The translations under genes were made by a program, and so were the position numbers. The notes beneath the pieces are model-generated. The model was not told the DNA's origin, searched no databases, and saw nothing but the letters and a program-made list of their open reading frames with translations. Source: Burkholderiaceae bacterium (GTDB taxonomy: Bacteria; Pseudomonadota; Gammaproteobacteria; Burkholderiales; Burkholderiaceae). From it: DNA of 33,966 bases. Position 1 is the first letter of the stretch; each line of letters opens with the position of its first letter. The stretch is from the NCBI GenBank assembly GCA_947450225.1, contig CANFUO010000016.1:1-33966 (forward strand), read 5' to 3'. Below are positions 1-8,911 of this stretch, in pieces.

Positions 1-381
1 AGCTTTTTGTTCATTTTCTTTTAAACAATCAACGTTATCAATTAAATAAACCCGATGCACTAGCATATTGCCGTAATCAAGGTAGCTCCAAAGCGGACTT
101 CCGGACTCTAAGAAGCAAGTACTAATTTCATTTTCTTGAGCAAGGCGAGCTAGAGCTTGGAGTAAATGTGTTTTTCCACAGCCTTGAGGCCCCCAAAAAT
201 ACAGTATTTCTAACTCAGGATTTGGGTTTGATGGATTTTCCCAATACAGAACCAGGGATTTAAGAACTTGAATAATGTTTAAACCACTTTTATCCTTTTT
301 AGACAAAACAAAATTGTCTAAGCTCGGTAGAGGAGATACTAAAATATCAAGAGTAAATTGTTGAGGTTTTTTACTGGGCAT
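1..381 (-). CDS. hda: DnaA regulatory inactivator Hda, N-terminal part (gene runs off the window)
   Basis: Hda is an AAA+ DnaA paralogue that, with the DNA-loaded sliding clamp, promotes hydrolysis of DnaA-bound ATP and prevents over-initiation. The frame is open from an ATG at 381 to the window edge and encodes 127 residues starting MPSKKPQQFTLDI. A Walker A motif GPQGCGKTHL sits at about residues 64-73, and LIDNVD near residue 117 fits the usual Hda Walker B-like strand. The N-terminal QFTLDI segment resembles the family's QLxLxI clamp-binding motif. The stop codon of the upstream permease directly abuts this ATG, so the two are probably co-transcribed and translationally coupled. DnaA itself is the alternative, but its longer N-terminal domain is absent and the Walker motif lies too early. 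The C-terminal half lies outside the window. Confidence 0.85.
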   Translation of the reverse strand, partial: MPSKKPQQFTLDILVSPLPSLDNFVLSKKDKSGLNIIQVLKSLVLYWENPSNPNPELEILYFWGPQGCGKTHLLQALARLAQENEISTCFLESGSPLWSYLDYGNMLVHRVYLIDNVDCLKENEQKA

Positions 382-1398
382 TTAAGAGGTGCTATTAAAC
401 CATTGGCTAGACAAAATTTTGCTTTTGAGGTACCTAATAGTGACTAGGCATATCGCGGACATAGGGAATGCAAGAAGAATACCAAAGAATCCAAATAATT
501 GCCCAAATACCATCAAGGCAAACAAAACAGCGACCGGATGGAGGCCAATTCGCTCACCGACTAGGCGGGGGGTTAAAAAGAATCCTTCTAGCAGTTGACC
601 AACCCCATACAGAGCTAAAATCGCCAATAATTCATTGCCAGACCCAAATTGCAATAAAGTCGCAAGAGCGGATAGGGTAAAGCTAATTAAAAATCCAACA
701 TAAGGAATAAATGCAACTAAACCAGTAAATAAACCCAGTGGTACAGCACTTTTTACCCCGATGAGCAACATGCCAATACTATAAAAGCCTGCTAAAACCA
801 TCATCAGCAAGATTTGGCCACGAAGGTAATGTGCCAGTAAGAAATCAACTTCCTTCATGAGTTTGAACAAAGTTTCACGGCACCGAATAGGGATAAGCGC
901 AGCTACCATCGAAATAAAAGTATCCCACTCCAGTAATAAATAAAACAGAACAAATAATACGAGAATAGTATTTGCAAAAAATCCGAGTACAGAGCCTGAA
1001 GATTTAATAATCGTGGCCAATGATTCTGTAACAATGGTGTTGGCGTTATCTGAAATTTGTGATGTGATTTGCGCTTGCACATGTTCCCGGATGACTATCC
1101 AGTCGAGAGAAATATTAAATGTTGCAAGTTTTGGGTCGAGCCACGCCTGAAGGCTTTTTAACCAAATTGGGAATTGAGTTTTAATCAGAGGGATTTCATG
1201 CTGCAGAAGATTAAGTAGCAGCAATAAAATAACGACACTTGCTAGAACACCGACCAAAAGTGATAACAATGCTGCCAGACCACGCGGAATTTTAAATTGG
1301 ATCAGTCGCTTGGTGAGGGGTTCAAGAATGTAAGCGAAAATAAAGGCTGCCAAAAAAGGCATCAAAATTTCGAACAAGCTTTTAAAAAAATCAGACAT
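382..1398 (-). CDS. AI-2E family (PerM-like) transporter
   Basis: This is a 338-residue polytopic inner-membrane protein of the AI-2E/PerM exporter family. Hydrophobic helices occur near residues 10-30, 40-65, 140-160, 195-225, 230-260 and 265-320. A soluble loop covers about 66-135, the usual family architecture. The C-terminal signature region, with GxxLxPxxxG spacing around EGFFLTPRLVGERIGLHPVAVLFAL, is present. Family members have been linked to AI-2, sodium or small-solute export, but the substrate here cannot be told from sequence. The start ATG at 1398 has an AAGG about 10 bases upstream. The gene is divergent from purM across 53 bp and is followed without a gap by hda, a pairing common in Burkholderiales. 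Confidence 0.85.
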   Translation of the reverse strand: MSDFFKSLFEILMPFLAAFIFAYILEPLTKRLIQFKIPRGLAALLSLLVGVLASVVILLLLLNLLQHEIPLIKTQFPIWLKSLQAWLDPKLATFNISLDWIVIREHVQAQITSQISDNANTIVTESLATIIKSSGSVLGFFANTILVLFVLFYLLLEWDTFISMVAALIPIRCRETLFKLMKEVDFLLAHYLRGQILLMMVLAGFYSIGMLLIGVKSAVPLGLFTGLVAFIPYVGFLISFTLSALATLLQFGSGNELLAILALYGVGQLLEGFFLTPRLVGERIGLHPVAVLFALMVFGQLFGFFGILLAFPMSAICLVTIRYLKSKILSSQWFNSTS

Positions 1399-1451
1399 TA
1401 CAATAACCTTGAATTAGAATCTTCTCATTCTACTGAGTCCATAGGAATAAT

Positions 1452-2528
1452 ATGTCAAATTCGACAAGTAATGATTTAAATTTAGCAAATAACCCCCAAA
1501 CAAAGGGATTATCGTATAAAGACGCTGGCGTTGATATGGATGCTGGGGATGCATTAGTGGAAAGAATCAAGCCATTAGCCAAAAAAACAATGCGTGAAGG
1601 TGTTTTGGCGGGTATTGGTGGTTTTGGAGCACTTTTTGAAGTTCCTAAGCGTTATCAGGAGCCTGTGTTGGTTTCCGGCACTGATGGGGTTGGCACCAAG
1701 TTGAAATTGGCATTTGAGTGGCAAATACATGACACCGTTGGCCAGGATTTAGTTGCAATGAGTGTGAATGACATCTTGGTTCAAGGTGCTGAGTCCTTGT
1801 TTTTTCTCGATTATTTTGCTTGTGGACACTTAACCGTTGATATTGCTGCAACTGTAGTGGGTGGCATTGCCAAAGGTTGTGAAATCGCTGGATGCGCTTT
1901 GATTGGTGGTGAAACCGCTGAAATGCCTGGAATGTACCCAGAAGGTGAGTACGATTTAGCTGGTTTTGCTGTTGGCGTTGTTGAAAAATCGAAAATTATT
2001 ACGGGTAAAACGATCACTCCTGGCGATGTTGTGCTTGGACTTGCCTCAAGTGGAGCGCATTCAAACGGTTACTCATTAATTCGTAAAATCATCGACGTGA
2101 GTGGTGCAAAAGCGTCGATGGACATGGGGGGAAGACCACTGCAAGATGTGGTGATGGAACCAACAAAGATTTATGTAAAACCTATTTTGGAATTACTCAC
2201 TAAGATAAACATTAAAGGGATGGCGCATATCACTGGCGGTGGTTTAGTCGAAAACATCCCCCGCGTTCTACCCGATCACGTGCAAGCCGTATTGCACCGT
2301 GATAGCTGGAAAATGCCACAACTCTTTCAATGGTTGGCACACGAAGGCAAGGTCGATGCCCAAGAGATGTACCGCGTATTTAATTGCGGAATCGGCCTAG
2401 TGATTGTTGTCTCAGCAGAAGATGTTGATCACGCGTTAGAGTTTTTGCATCAACAACAGATTCAAACTTACCAATTAGGTGAAATTGTCGAACGCCCAAC
2501 AGGCGCTCACCAGACGATTGTCATTTAA
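1452..2528 (+). CDS. purM: Phosphoribosylformylglycinamidine cyclo-ligase (AIR synthetase)
   Basis: PurM performs the fifth step of purine synthesis, ATP-dependent ring closure of FGAM to AIR, in the cytoplasm. The 358-residue product has the expected length. It shows the family blocks [13 protein letters not shown] near residue 20, [12 protein letters not shown] near 76, the ATP-binding region [11 protein letters not shown] near 152, [13 protein letters not shown] near 196 and [15 protein letters not shown] near 260. The start codon follows a weak AGGA. The gene stands alone, divergent from the permease-hda pair. Its last 8 bases overlap the 3' end of convergent miaA, so there is no room for a terminator between them. 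Confidence 0.97.
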   Translation: MSNSTSNDLNLANNPQTKGLSYKDAGVDMDAGDALVERIKPLAKKTMREGVLAGIGGFGALFEVPKRYQEPVLVSGTDGVGTKLKLAFEWQIHDTVGQDLVAMSVNDILVQGAESLFFLDYFACGHLTVDIAATVVGGIAKGCEIAGCALIGGETAEMPGMYPEGEYDLAGFAVGVVEKSKIITGKTITPGDVVLGLASSGAHSNGYSLIRKIIDVSGAKASMDMGGRPLQDVVMEPTKIYVKPILELLTKINIKGMAHITGGGLVENIPRVLPDHVQAVLHRDSWKMPQLFQWLAHEGKVDAQEMYRVFNCGIGLVIVVSAEDVDHALEFLHQQQIQTYQLGEIVERPTGAHQTIVI

Positions 2529-3504
2529 ATTGCTGGAGATGATCGAGACAAATGGGGATTGCCTTTGCAATAAAGTCGCGGTCGCTAGGGTCAATCACAA
2601 CCCGGCTTGGCATAGCTCTTAGCCAGGTTAATTGCCTTTTACCTAATTGGCGACTGGCCGCTAGTCCCGCTTGAATAAATTCATCATAGTTAAGATTGTC
2701 TTCCAAGTAGGTAATTGCTTGACGATAGCCAACGGCGCGCATGGCCGGCAATTCAGCATGAATAAGCGGGTTTTTGAGTAGAGTTTTTACTTCATCGATA
2801 AAACCCTGATTGAGCATATTCATGAATCGCTCTTCAATACGACGATGGAGCCATTGACGGTCTTGGGGCTCTAAAGAAATTAAGAGATGATTGAATGAAG
2901 AGTCATCCCTAGAGGCACCATAGGGTTGGGCATTTAAATACGAGGACATTGAGTTGCCTGTCAAGGCATGCACTTCTAGCGCCCTGGAGATTCTTTGGGT
3001 ATCTCCTGGAGGCAGCCTCGAAGCAGTTTGAGGGTCTACAGCTTGTAATTTGGCATACATCAAGTCCCAGCCTTGCAAAGAGGCCTCATGCGCAATCTGT
3101 GCTCTGACCTCTGGTGTTGATGCGGGCAAGTCGGTCAAGCCTTGCATCAAGGATCGCCAATACAGCATTGTGCCACCAACAATGATGGGAATATTGCCAC
3201 GACTTCTTATTTCCGAGGCCCACTCACGAACGTCTTTTGCAAATTGAGCTGCAGAATAAGTTTCATAGGCATATCGAATATTAATGCCGTGATGCGGCAC
3301 CGTGAGGAGTTCTTGGGGATTGGGTTTGGCAGTACCAATGTCCATCCCGGCATAAACCAATGCTGAATCCATGCTGATAATTTCTATATTGATGCCGACG
3401 ACTTGAGCTGCTTTTGCAAGCGCCATCGATAAAGTGCTTTTGCCACTTGCGGTGGGACCCACAATCGCAAGAATATTTTCTAAAGGGGACTTAGAAAACA
3501 CCAT
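2521..3504 (-). CDS. miaA: tRNA dimethylallyltransferase
   Basis: MiaA adds the dimethylallyl group to A37 of tRNAs that read UNN codons, the first step to ms2i6A. The 327-residue product has the P-loop GPTASGKST at residues 16-24, a [16 protein letters not shown] block near residue 46, and [14 protein letters not shown], the tRNA and DMAPP-site segment. The C-terminal [12 protein letters not shown] block is the usual family end. DSALVYAG differs slightly from the commoner DSRQVYRG, but the catalytic Asp is kept. The gene lies 6 bases after mutL on the same strand, probably one transcript. The miaA-mutL linkage is widespread, as in the enterobacterial mutL-miaA-hfq cluster, although hfq is not next to it here. 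Confidence 0.97.
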   Translation of the reverse strand: MVFSKSPLENILAIVGPTASGKSTLSMALAKAAQVVGINIEIISMDSALVYAGMDIGTAKPNPQELLTVPHHGINIRYAYETYSAAQFAKDVREWASEIRSRGNIPIIVGGTMLYWRSLMQGLTDLPASTPEVRAQIAHEASLQGWDLMYAKLQAVDPQTASRLPPGDTQRISRALEVHALTGNSMSSYLNAQPYGASRDDSSFNHLLISLEPQDRQWLHRRIEERFMNMLNQGFIDEVKTLLKNPLIHAELPAMRAVGYRQAITYLEDNLNYDEFIQAGLAASRQLGKRQLTWLRAMPSRVVIDPSDRDFIAKAIPICLDHLQQFK

Positions 3505-3510
3505 AAAAAA

Positions 3511-5313
3511 TTAACGACCTCTTAAGAAAAATTTATCTAAATCTTGAACGCTTAATTGGATCCATGTAGGACGACCATGATTACATTGATCTGCACGATC
3601 AGTAGATTCCATTTGTCTTAATAAGGCATTCATTTCAGGAAGGGTTAAGATTCGATGAGCACGCACCGCTGCATGACAAGCTTTTGAGGCAAGGCGTTCA
3701 TGTTTGGCAGAATCAACGACCCCACTCGAACCAACGTCCTCCAAGTCATGAATCAATGAACGCACCAACAATCCAGGGTCCGCTTTGTTCAGTAGGGCTG
3801 GTATGGAGCGGATACAAATTTCCTCTGGACCCATCATGGAGATATCGAAGCCTAAATCTTTTAATAAAGATTGATTGTCACTTAATAAAGAAATCTCAAG
3901 ATGACTCACATTCAGTACAACTGGAACTAAAAGCGTTTGAATAGCAATTTGATGATCTAAATCCGCTTTTAGCTTTTCATATAAAACCCTCTCATGAGCG
4001 GCATGCATATCGACTAAGACTAGGCCAAATTGATTTTGAGCCAAAATATAAATCCCGGCAATTTGTGCAATGGCATGTCCCAAAGGATACGTATCCATTT
4101 CCTGAGGCTGCGATGTTGATAAAGGCTCATGCAGTGAATGGTTATTGATGCCACCCAGTAACTGCTGCATCGATTCTTTGATTGAGTTATCCGGTTTTGG
4201 AAAATGAATCGCTTGTTGAAAAACGCGAGGCCCAAAGCTGCTCTGGGGAGCCGCTACAGAGTTTGAGGATGTAAAAGACTGAGGGCTTGGTACAAATTCT
4301 GATGGTGCGGTATGGGTCGGTTGAGACTGGCCAGCACCATGAGATAAGCGCTCCTTGATTGAGTGATAGACAAATTGGTGAACTGCACGACCATCTCTAA
4401 ATCGAACTTCAATTTTGGATGGATGAACATTGACATCAACCAAGTCGGGTTGAATAGCTAAATTCAACAGTAAGATAGGCTGCCGATCTCCATGGAGCAC
4501 ATCTTGATAGGCGCTTCGAATAGCATGATTAATCACTTTATCTTTAACGAAACGATGATTAACAAAAATATATTGCTGATCAGCTCTAGCGCGACTGGCT
4601 GTTGGGGCGCCAATAAAACCCTCTAATTGAATCAACTCAGACCCAACATTTAGCCCAAGCTTGGCTGCATGGAACTCAATACCTAGAATGTCATCAGCAC
4701 GTTGCTCAAGACTTCCCGCAGACCATCGATACAGAGGTTTGCCATTGTGCCAGACAGAAAAGCCCACTTGCGGATTTGCTAAAGCACAACGGCGAATCGC
4801 TTCCAAGCAATGACTGAATTCAGTGGCGGATGATTTTAAAAATTTCCGTCTTGCTGGGGTATTAAAAAATAAATCTTGTACCTCTATGCGCGTACCAACA
4901 TCACCAGCAGAGGGTTTAATCTCAAAAGAAGAGTTATCAATGACAAAAGCATGGGCATCATTTACGGTTCTCGTACTCAGTGACACTTTTGCCACAGAGG
5001 CGATAGAAGCGAGTGCTTCCCCTCTAAAGCCCATAGTCATGACGGACTCTAAATCTTCTAAACTAAAAATCTTACTCGTTGCATGACGGGTTAATGCCAA
5101 CTGAAGTTCTGCAGATGGAATCCCTTGACCATCATCAGCTATGACAATACGAACTGTGCCACCCTCTTCTAAGCGAATATCAATAGTTTGAGCTAAGGCA
5201 TCAATAGAGTTCTCAAGCAATTCTTTTACAACAGCGCTTGGACGCTCAATCACCTCTCCCGCAGCTATTTGGCTAATGAGTTGATCGGGCAAAGTTCGAA
5301 TAGGATTTCTCAT
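3511..5313 (-). CDS. mutL: DNA mismatch repair protein MutL with endonuclease motif
   Basis: MutL couples MutS mismatch recognition to strand incision. The N-terminal GHKL ATPase shows ELLENSIDA near residue 31, DDGQGI at 60-65, GFRGEALASI near 95 and VDVNVHPSK near 292. A low-complexity Ser/Pro/Gln linker spans about 325-405. The C-terminal dimerisation domain carries DMHA at 435-438 with Glu441 and Glu446, matching the DxHA(X)2E(X)4E metal-dependent nicking motif, and a CNHGRPT block near the end that is a probable metal-site element. MutL proteins with this motif, including betaproteobacterial ones, are endonucleases and belong to MutH-less systems. The 600-residue length is normal. The ATG at 5313 is divergent from the DedA gene by 28 bp. 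Confidence 0.97.
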   Translation of the reverse strand: MRNPIRTLPDQLISQIAAGEVIERPSAVVKELLENSIDALAQTIDIRLEEGGTVRIVIADDGQGIPSAELQLALTRHATSKIFSLEDLESVMTMGFRGEALASIASVAKVSLSTRTVNDAHAFVIDNSSFEIKPSAGDVGTRIEVQDLFFNTPARRKFLKSSATEFSHCLEAIRRCALANPQVGFSVWHNGKPLYRWSAGSLEQRADDILGIEFHAAKLGLNVGSELIQLEGFIGAPTASRARADQQYIFVNHRFVKDKVINHAIRSAYQDVLHGDRQPILLLNLAIQPDLVDVNVHPSKIEVRFRDGRAVHQFVYHSIKERLSHGAGQSQPTHTAPSEFVPSPQSFTSSNSVAAPQSSFGPRVFQQAIHFPKPDNSIKESMQQLLGGINNHSLHEPLSTSQPQEMDTYPLGHAIAQIAGIYILAQNQFGLVLVDMHAAHERVLYEKLKADLDHQIAIQTLLVPVVLNVSHLEISLLSDNQSLLKDLGFDISMMGPEEICIRSIPALLNKADPGLLVRSLIHDLEDVGSSGVVDSAKHERLASKACHAAVRAHRILTLPEMNALLRQMESTDRADQCNHGRPTWIQLSVQDLDKFFLRGR

Positions 5314-5341
5314 AAAGTTTATTTTCTCATGAGAAGAGTAA

Positions 5342-6013
5342 ATGCTGATCGAAACTGTTAATATGTGCGACGTGGATCAATTAATTTCTTTATTTCATTT
5401 TGTCATGCATATTGGCGACCATCTCGGTGAGTATGGAACGCTTGCGTACGCGATCTTAAGCATCATTATTTTTACTGAAACTGCCTTTGTCGTTTTTCCG
5501 TTCTTGCCAGGCGACACTTTACTCTTTGCTGCGGGCGCATTTTGTGCTACGGGTCAATTAAGCCTAGTTTTGTTAAATATCCTCATTATTAGTTCTGCAG
5601 TTTTGGGGAATACAGTTAATTTTTGGATTGGTAAATATCTTGTTGATCGCATTGACATTACTAAAGCGAAATGGATTGATCAGACTGCTTTGGAAAAAAC
5701 CCATCTTTTCTTTGAAAAGCATGGTGGTAAGACCATTATTCTTGCACGCTTTGTGCCGTTGGTCCGGTCATTTGCACCATTTGTGGCTGGGGTTTCACAC
5801 ATGGATCATCGCAAATTTCAGACCTTCAATGTGATTGGAGCCATTTTGTGGAGTGGCATCCTAACTGTCTGTGGATACTTCTTCGGTAATTTGCCATTCA
5901 TCCGCGACAACTTAAATCAAATTGTGTTGATTGGCGCTTTAGCTGCCATCGTACCTACGATTATTGCGGGACTATGGCGATTTATTCAGCCTTTGTTCAA
6001 CAAAAACCCCTAA
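5342..6013 (+). CDS. DedA family (VTT domain) inner-membrane protein
   Basis: This 223-residue polytopic membrane protein belongs to the DedA/VTT superfamily, whose bacterial members flip undecaprenyl phosphate or phosphatidylethanolamine and support envelope and proton-motive-force homeostasis. It has the acidic residue and loop of the first re-entrant region (Glu46, then FPFLPGDTLLFAAG at about 52-65) and the second signature LARFVPLVRSFAPFVAG at about 138-155 with its essential arginines. Helices lie near 32-50, 60-95, 150-180 and 190-215. The ATG at 5342 follows a GAGAAGAG stretch. A second ATG at 5363 is possible but has no clear ribosome site. The 3' end overlaps the convergent SirB1-like gene by 4 bases. 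Which lipid it handles cannot be read from the sequence. Confidence 0.9.
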   Translation: MLIETVNMCDVDQLISLFHFVMHIGDHLGEYGTLAYAILSIIIFTETAFVVFPFLPGDTLLFAAGAFCATGQLSLVLLNILIISSAVLGNTVNFWIGKYLVDRIDITKAKWIDQTALEKTHLFFEKHGGKTIILARFVPLVRSFAPFVAGVSHMDHRKFQTFNVIGAILWSGILTVCGYFFGNLPFIRDNLNQIVLIGALAAIVPTIIAGLWRFIQPLFNKNP

Positions 6014-6852
6014 TCCTCTTTTAGTAATTTCTCTAAATCTTCAAGGTGTTCCTTGATTTCTTCTGCATCTTTGGCGCTTGGACTTTTTTCTAAATAAAAC
6101 ATTAAGTCATGCATGGCCGGACGAATGTAATCTAACTGAGAAAAAGCAAGACCGCGATCGCGAACTTCTTCGACTTCATCAGGTAATAAAATAACTAAGC
6201 GCTCTTGAATACTCAGCAAACGCTCCCAACGATCTTGATGGCTATAGACAGCCTTTAGATTGCGTAAAAAACGCGAAAGTATTTCACGAGGACTTGAACT
6301 CCTTAAAAATAGGCTAAGCGGCAAGGTCAGTTCACCACGATAACCCTGAGCATCCAAATAGGGATCGAGCATCGCTTGCAATTCATTTTTTGATAAAGAG
6401 GAGCCTGTGGTTGGGTCCATTACAACCTCACCTTGAGGCAGGGAAACGCGCACAAGAAAATGATTTGGAAAGGATATACCACGCACTTGAATCCCAATTT
6501 GATTACCAAGCTCCATGAAGAGTAGGGCTAAGGAAATAGGAATACCCCGCCGGTTAATGATAAGACTATGAATATAGGAGTTTTCAGGATCATAGTAATC
6601 ATTTGTATTTAAGCCGAAATGTAATTCTTGGAAAAAGAAATACTTGAGATATTGTAACTTTTGCAAATCAGTTGTCTCTGCTGTAAAGCGGACTTTAAGT
6701 TTTAGCGCAATTGCATCAATTTCATCCAATACATGTTGTACGTCAAGAGCAGGATGAGCATGTTGACCGACGGCAATAGCAGCTTCAGTAAGTGGAAAAT
6801 GTGCATCGTCAGCAACCAGAGACCGAAAATAATCAAGTTGTTTGGTGGGCAT
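6010..6852 (-). CDS. SirB1 family transglutaminase-like / TPR protein
   Basis: This 280-residue cytoplasmic protein belongs to the SirB1 / transglutaminase-core-2 family. The central part (about residues 65-165) contains the FGLNTNDYYDPENSYIH segment, the RRGIPISLALLFMELG block, and GISFPNHFLVRV with the conserved His, the last two being the hallmark of the family. The C-terminal third (about 190-280) is helical and resembles short TPR-like repeats. No peptidase or transglutaminase activity is established for these proteins, and the canonical catalytic Cys is not evident (Ile-Ser-Leu-Ala at the matching place), so a binding role is as likely as catalysis. The start ATG lies 3 bases after the murJ stop and has no ribosome site of its own, so it is probably coupled to murJ. 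Confidence 0.8.
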   Translation of the reverse strand: MPTKQLDYFRSLVADDAHFPLTEAAIAVGQHAHPALDVQHVLDEIDAIALKLKVRFTAETTDLQKLQYLKYFFFQELHFGLNTNDYYDPENSYIHSLIINRRGIPISLALLFMELGNQIGIQVRGISFPNHFLVRVSLPQGEVVMDPTTGSSLSKNELQAMLDPYLDAQGYRGELTLPLSLFLRSSSPREILSRFLRNLKAVYSHQDRWERLLSIQERLVILLPDEVEEVRDRGLAFSQLDYIRPAMHDLMFYLEKSPSAKDAEEIKEHLEDLEKLLKED

Positions 6853-6855
6853 AAT

Positions 6856-8418
6856 TTAATGATGAGTATGGCGAATAAATTCTTTAAAGCGAAAACCGCA
6901 AATTTTTAGTACAACAAAATAAGACATGATAGCCACAGTACCCCAACCCAGCATGAAAAAGATTCTTTTGAGAGGTGTTTGAGCAAGACTTATCCAATCA
7001 TGATGATTTGCCCCAAGGTAGAGAATGCCAGCAAATACCAATAAAGCAATGACCAGTCGCAAAAAGAACCAGCCCCATGCTTGATTTGCTGCCAGCATAT
7101 GACCTTTTCTAGCAAGACCTATCCATAATAAAGCAGCATTCAGACAAGCTCCTACCCCAATAGACAGAGCAAGGCCGGCATGAGCAAAATAGGGCACAAA
7201 AATAAAGTTTAAGCATTGCGTAAAGACAAGCACAACTAAGCCAATTTTTACTGGCGTACGAATATCCTGCTTGGCATAAAAGCCTGGGGCTAAAATTTTT
7301 ATCAAAATAAGACCAATTAATCCTACCCCATAAGCTTGTAATGCCAAGCGTGTCATCTCAACGTCTAGCGGGCTAAATTTGCCATAATGATACAGACTAG
7401 CAGCTAAGGGAGTACCAAAAATAAATAAGGCAACTGCCGCAGGACATGCCAAGACAAAGGTTAAGCGAATCCCCCAGCCCATTAAATGTTTTGCTTGATC
7501 AACATCACCCGAGGCATTTGCACGACTAAGACTTGGTAGCAGGACTGTACCAACAGCTACCCCTAATAATGCGGTCGGAAACTCCATCAAACGATCTGCA
7601 TAAGATAACCAAGACACACTCCCAGTTTGTAGATGTGAAGCGATATTGGTATTAATAATTAAAGAAAGTTGGCTCACAGAAACCGCAAAGATAGCTGGCC
7701 CCATCAATTTTAAGATCCGCATCGCCTCAGGATTTTGAGTGGCAGCGCGGATATTTTTGAGACCTAAGCCAATTTGGGGCATCATGCCGATGCGAAGGAG
7801 GGCTGGAATTTGAATGGCGAGTTGTAAAATTCCACCAAGCATCACGCCGATTCCTAGACCATAAATGGGGGTTGAAAAATAAGGTGCAATGAGGAGTGAT
7901 CCCGCAATCATGCCAAGATTTAACAATACGGGTGTAAAAGCTGGGATTAAAAACTTTTTATGGGTATTTAAAATGCCTGCAGCTAAAGAAACCAAGGAAA
8001 TAAAGCCAATGTAGGGAAACATCAGGCGAGTTAAGACCACGCTGATTGAATAGGTATCTGAGCTTTTAAAGCCAGAGGCAATCATGAGAACTAAATAAGG
8101 CGCAAAAACCACACCAATAATCACTGTAATCAATAAACTCCAAAAAAGCAGGGTAGCGACCACATTAATGAGGTCTTTTGTGGCTTTTTCACCGTTTTTG
8201 GTGTGAACCTCCCCCAAAATAGGCACAAAAGCTTGCGAAAATGCCCCTTCGGCAAAAAGTCGCCGCAGTAAATTAGGGATTCTGAAGGCCACATTGAAGG
8301 CATCGGTCATTTCTGACGCCCCAAAAGCACGCGCGATGAGCGTTTCTCTCACTAGTCCTAAGACGCGTGAGAGCATGGTCATACTGCTTACTTTAGCGGC
8401 CGCCGATAAAAGATTCAC
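6856..8418 (-). CDS. murJ: Lipid II flippase MurJ
   Basis: MurJ moves the peptidoglycan precursor lipid II across the inner membrane and is essential. The 520-residue product has the expected 14 hydrophobic helices. The N-terminus reads MNLLSAAAKVSSMTMLSRVLGLVRETLIARAFG, typical of MurJ, with NLLRRLFAEGAFSQAFVPI near residue 50 and conserved arginines in the cavity-lining helices. The start is GTG at 8418. It is preferred over the internal ATG 12 residues later because the N-terminal residues before that ATG match the family. The SirB1-like gene follows after 3 bases. On the other side, the rpsT promoter fires away from it; no separate murJ promoter was recognised in 8419-8446. Confidence 0.96.
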   Translation of the reverse strand: MNLLSAAAKVSSMTMLSRVLGLVRETLIARAFGASEMTDAFNVAFRIPNLLRRLFAEGAFSQAFVPILGEVHTKNGEKATKDLINVVATLLFWSLLITVIIGVVFAPYLVLMIASGFKSSDTYSISVVLTRLMFPYIGFISLVSLAAGILNTHKKFLIPAFTPVLLNLGMIAGSLLIAPYFSTPIYGLGIGVMLGGILQLAIQIPALLRIGMMPQIGLGLKNIRAATQNPEAMRILKLMGPAIFAVSVSQLSLIINTNIASHLQTGSVSWLSYADRLMEFPTALLGVAVGTVLLPSLSRANASGDVDQAKHLMGWGIRLTFVLACPAAVALFIFGTPLAASLYHYGKFSPLDVEMTRLALQAYGVGLIGLILIKILAPGFYAKQDIRTPVKIGLVVLVFTQCLNFIFVPYFAHAGLALSIGVGACLNAALLWIGLARKGHMLAANQAWGWFFLRLVIALLVFAGILYLGANHHDWISLAQTPLKRIFFMLGWGTVAIMSYFVVLKICGFRFKEFIRHTHH

Positions 8419-8446
8419 GTACTTAGTTTCGCTTATTTAAAGGGGG

Positions 8447-8475
8447 TAGTCAAAATATCTTTGTTCAGTTATAAT
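8447..8475 (+). promoter_or_regulatory. Candidate sigma-70 promoter of rpsT
   Basis: A perfect TATAAT -10 box occurs at 8470-8475. A TAGTCA -35 box (4 of 6 matches) lies at 8447-8452 with a 17-base spacer. Transcription would begin near 8482, giving rpsT a leader of about 107 bases. This is a motif call only. Confidence 0.6.
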
Positions 8476-8588
8476 AATGGATTACGAATTTAAAACGCTT
8501 GAATCTAGGTGTTTTGAAATTTAACCTAAATAATTATGATGAATAGCATACTAGTGCATTCATTCTTGAATAGAAATAGAGTAAACAT

Positions 8589-8855
8589 ATGGCAAATACC
8601 GCACAAGCTCGCAAACGCGCTCGTCAAGCTGTGAAGCAGAACGCTCACAATTCTAGCTTACGCTCACGTTTAAGAACTGCGATTAAATCAGTTCGTAAGG
8701 CCGTAACTGCAGGCGACAAAGAGGCGGCAGCAAAAGTATTTTTGGCTGCGCAGTCGACGATTGATCAAATTGCAGACAAAAAAATCATTCATAAGAACAC
8801 AGCATCACGTCAAAAGTCACGTTTATCTGCAGCGATTAAGGGCATGACTAGCTAA
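8589..8855 (+). CDS. rpsT: 30S ribosomal protein S20
   Basis: S20 binds 16S rRNA early in 30S assembly. The 88-residue, Lys/Arg-rich, fully helical product begins [18 protein letters not shown] and ends with [14 protein letters not shown], which is diagnostic for S20. The gene is monocistronic: it has a strong promoter about 115 bases upstream and an intrinsic terminator 20 bases downstream. The Shine-Dalgarno region is poor (AGAG about 8 bases before the ATG). This fits the translational autoregulation known for E. coli rpsT, though whether it occurs here is inference. It is divergent from murJ, as in many Burkholderiales. Confidence 0.98.
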   Translation: MANTAQARKRARQAVKQNAHNSSLRSRLRTAIKSVRKAVTAGDKEAAAKVFLAAQSTIDQIADKKIIHKNTASRQKSRLSAAIKGMTS

Positions 8856-8874
8856 TTAGTATTTTTACGGCATT

Positions 8875-8899
8875 AAAAATCCGCCGTTGGCGGATTTTT
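8875..8899 (+). terminator. Intrinsic terminator after rpsT, likely bidirectional
   Basis: An 11-bp perfect stem (AAAAATCCGCC with GGCGGATTTTT) encloses a GTT loop. The T-run follows on the plus strand and an equivalent run on the minus strand, so it can also end the convergent DUF3579 gene. Confidence 0.9.
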
Positions 8900-8911
8900 A
8901 GTTTCTAGACT

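Noticed and set aside
1415..1432. TAGAAT-N6-ATTCTA inverted repeat between the AI-2E permease gene and purM
   Set aside because: It is short, AT-rich and has no T-run or well-spaced promoter partner; the TTGACA-like sequence on the minus strand is 20 bases from the -10-like half, too far for a normal promoter.
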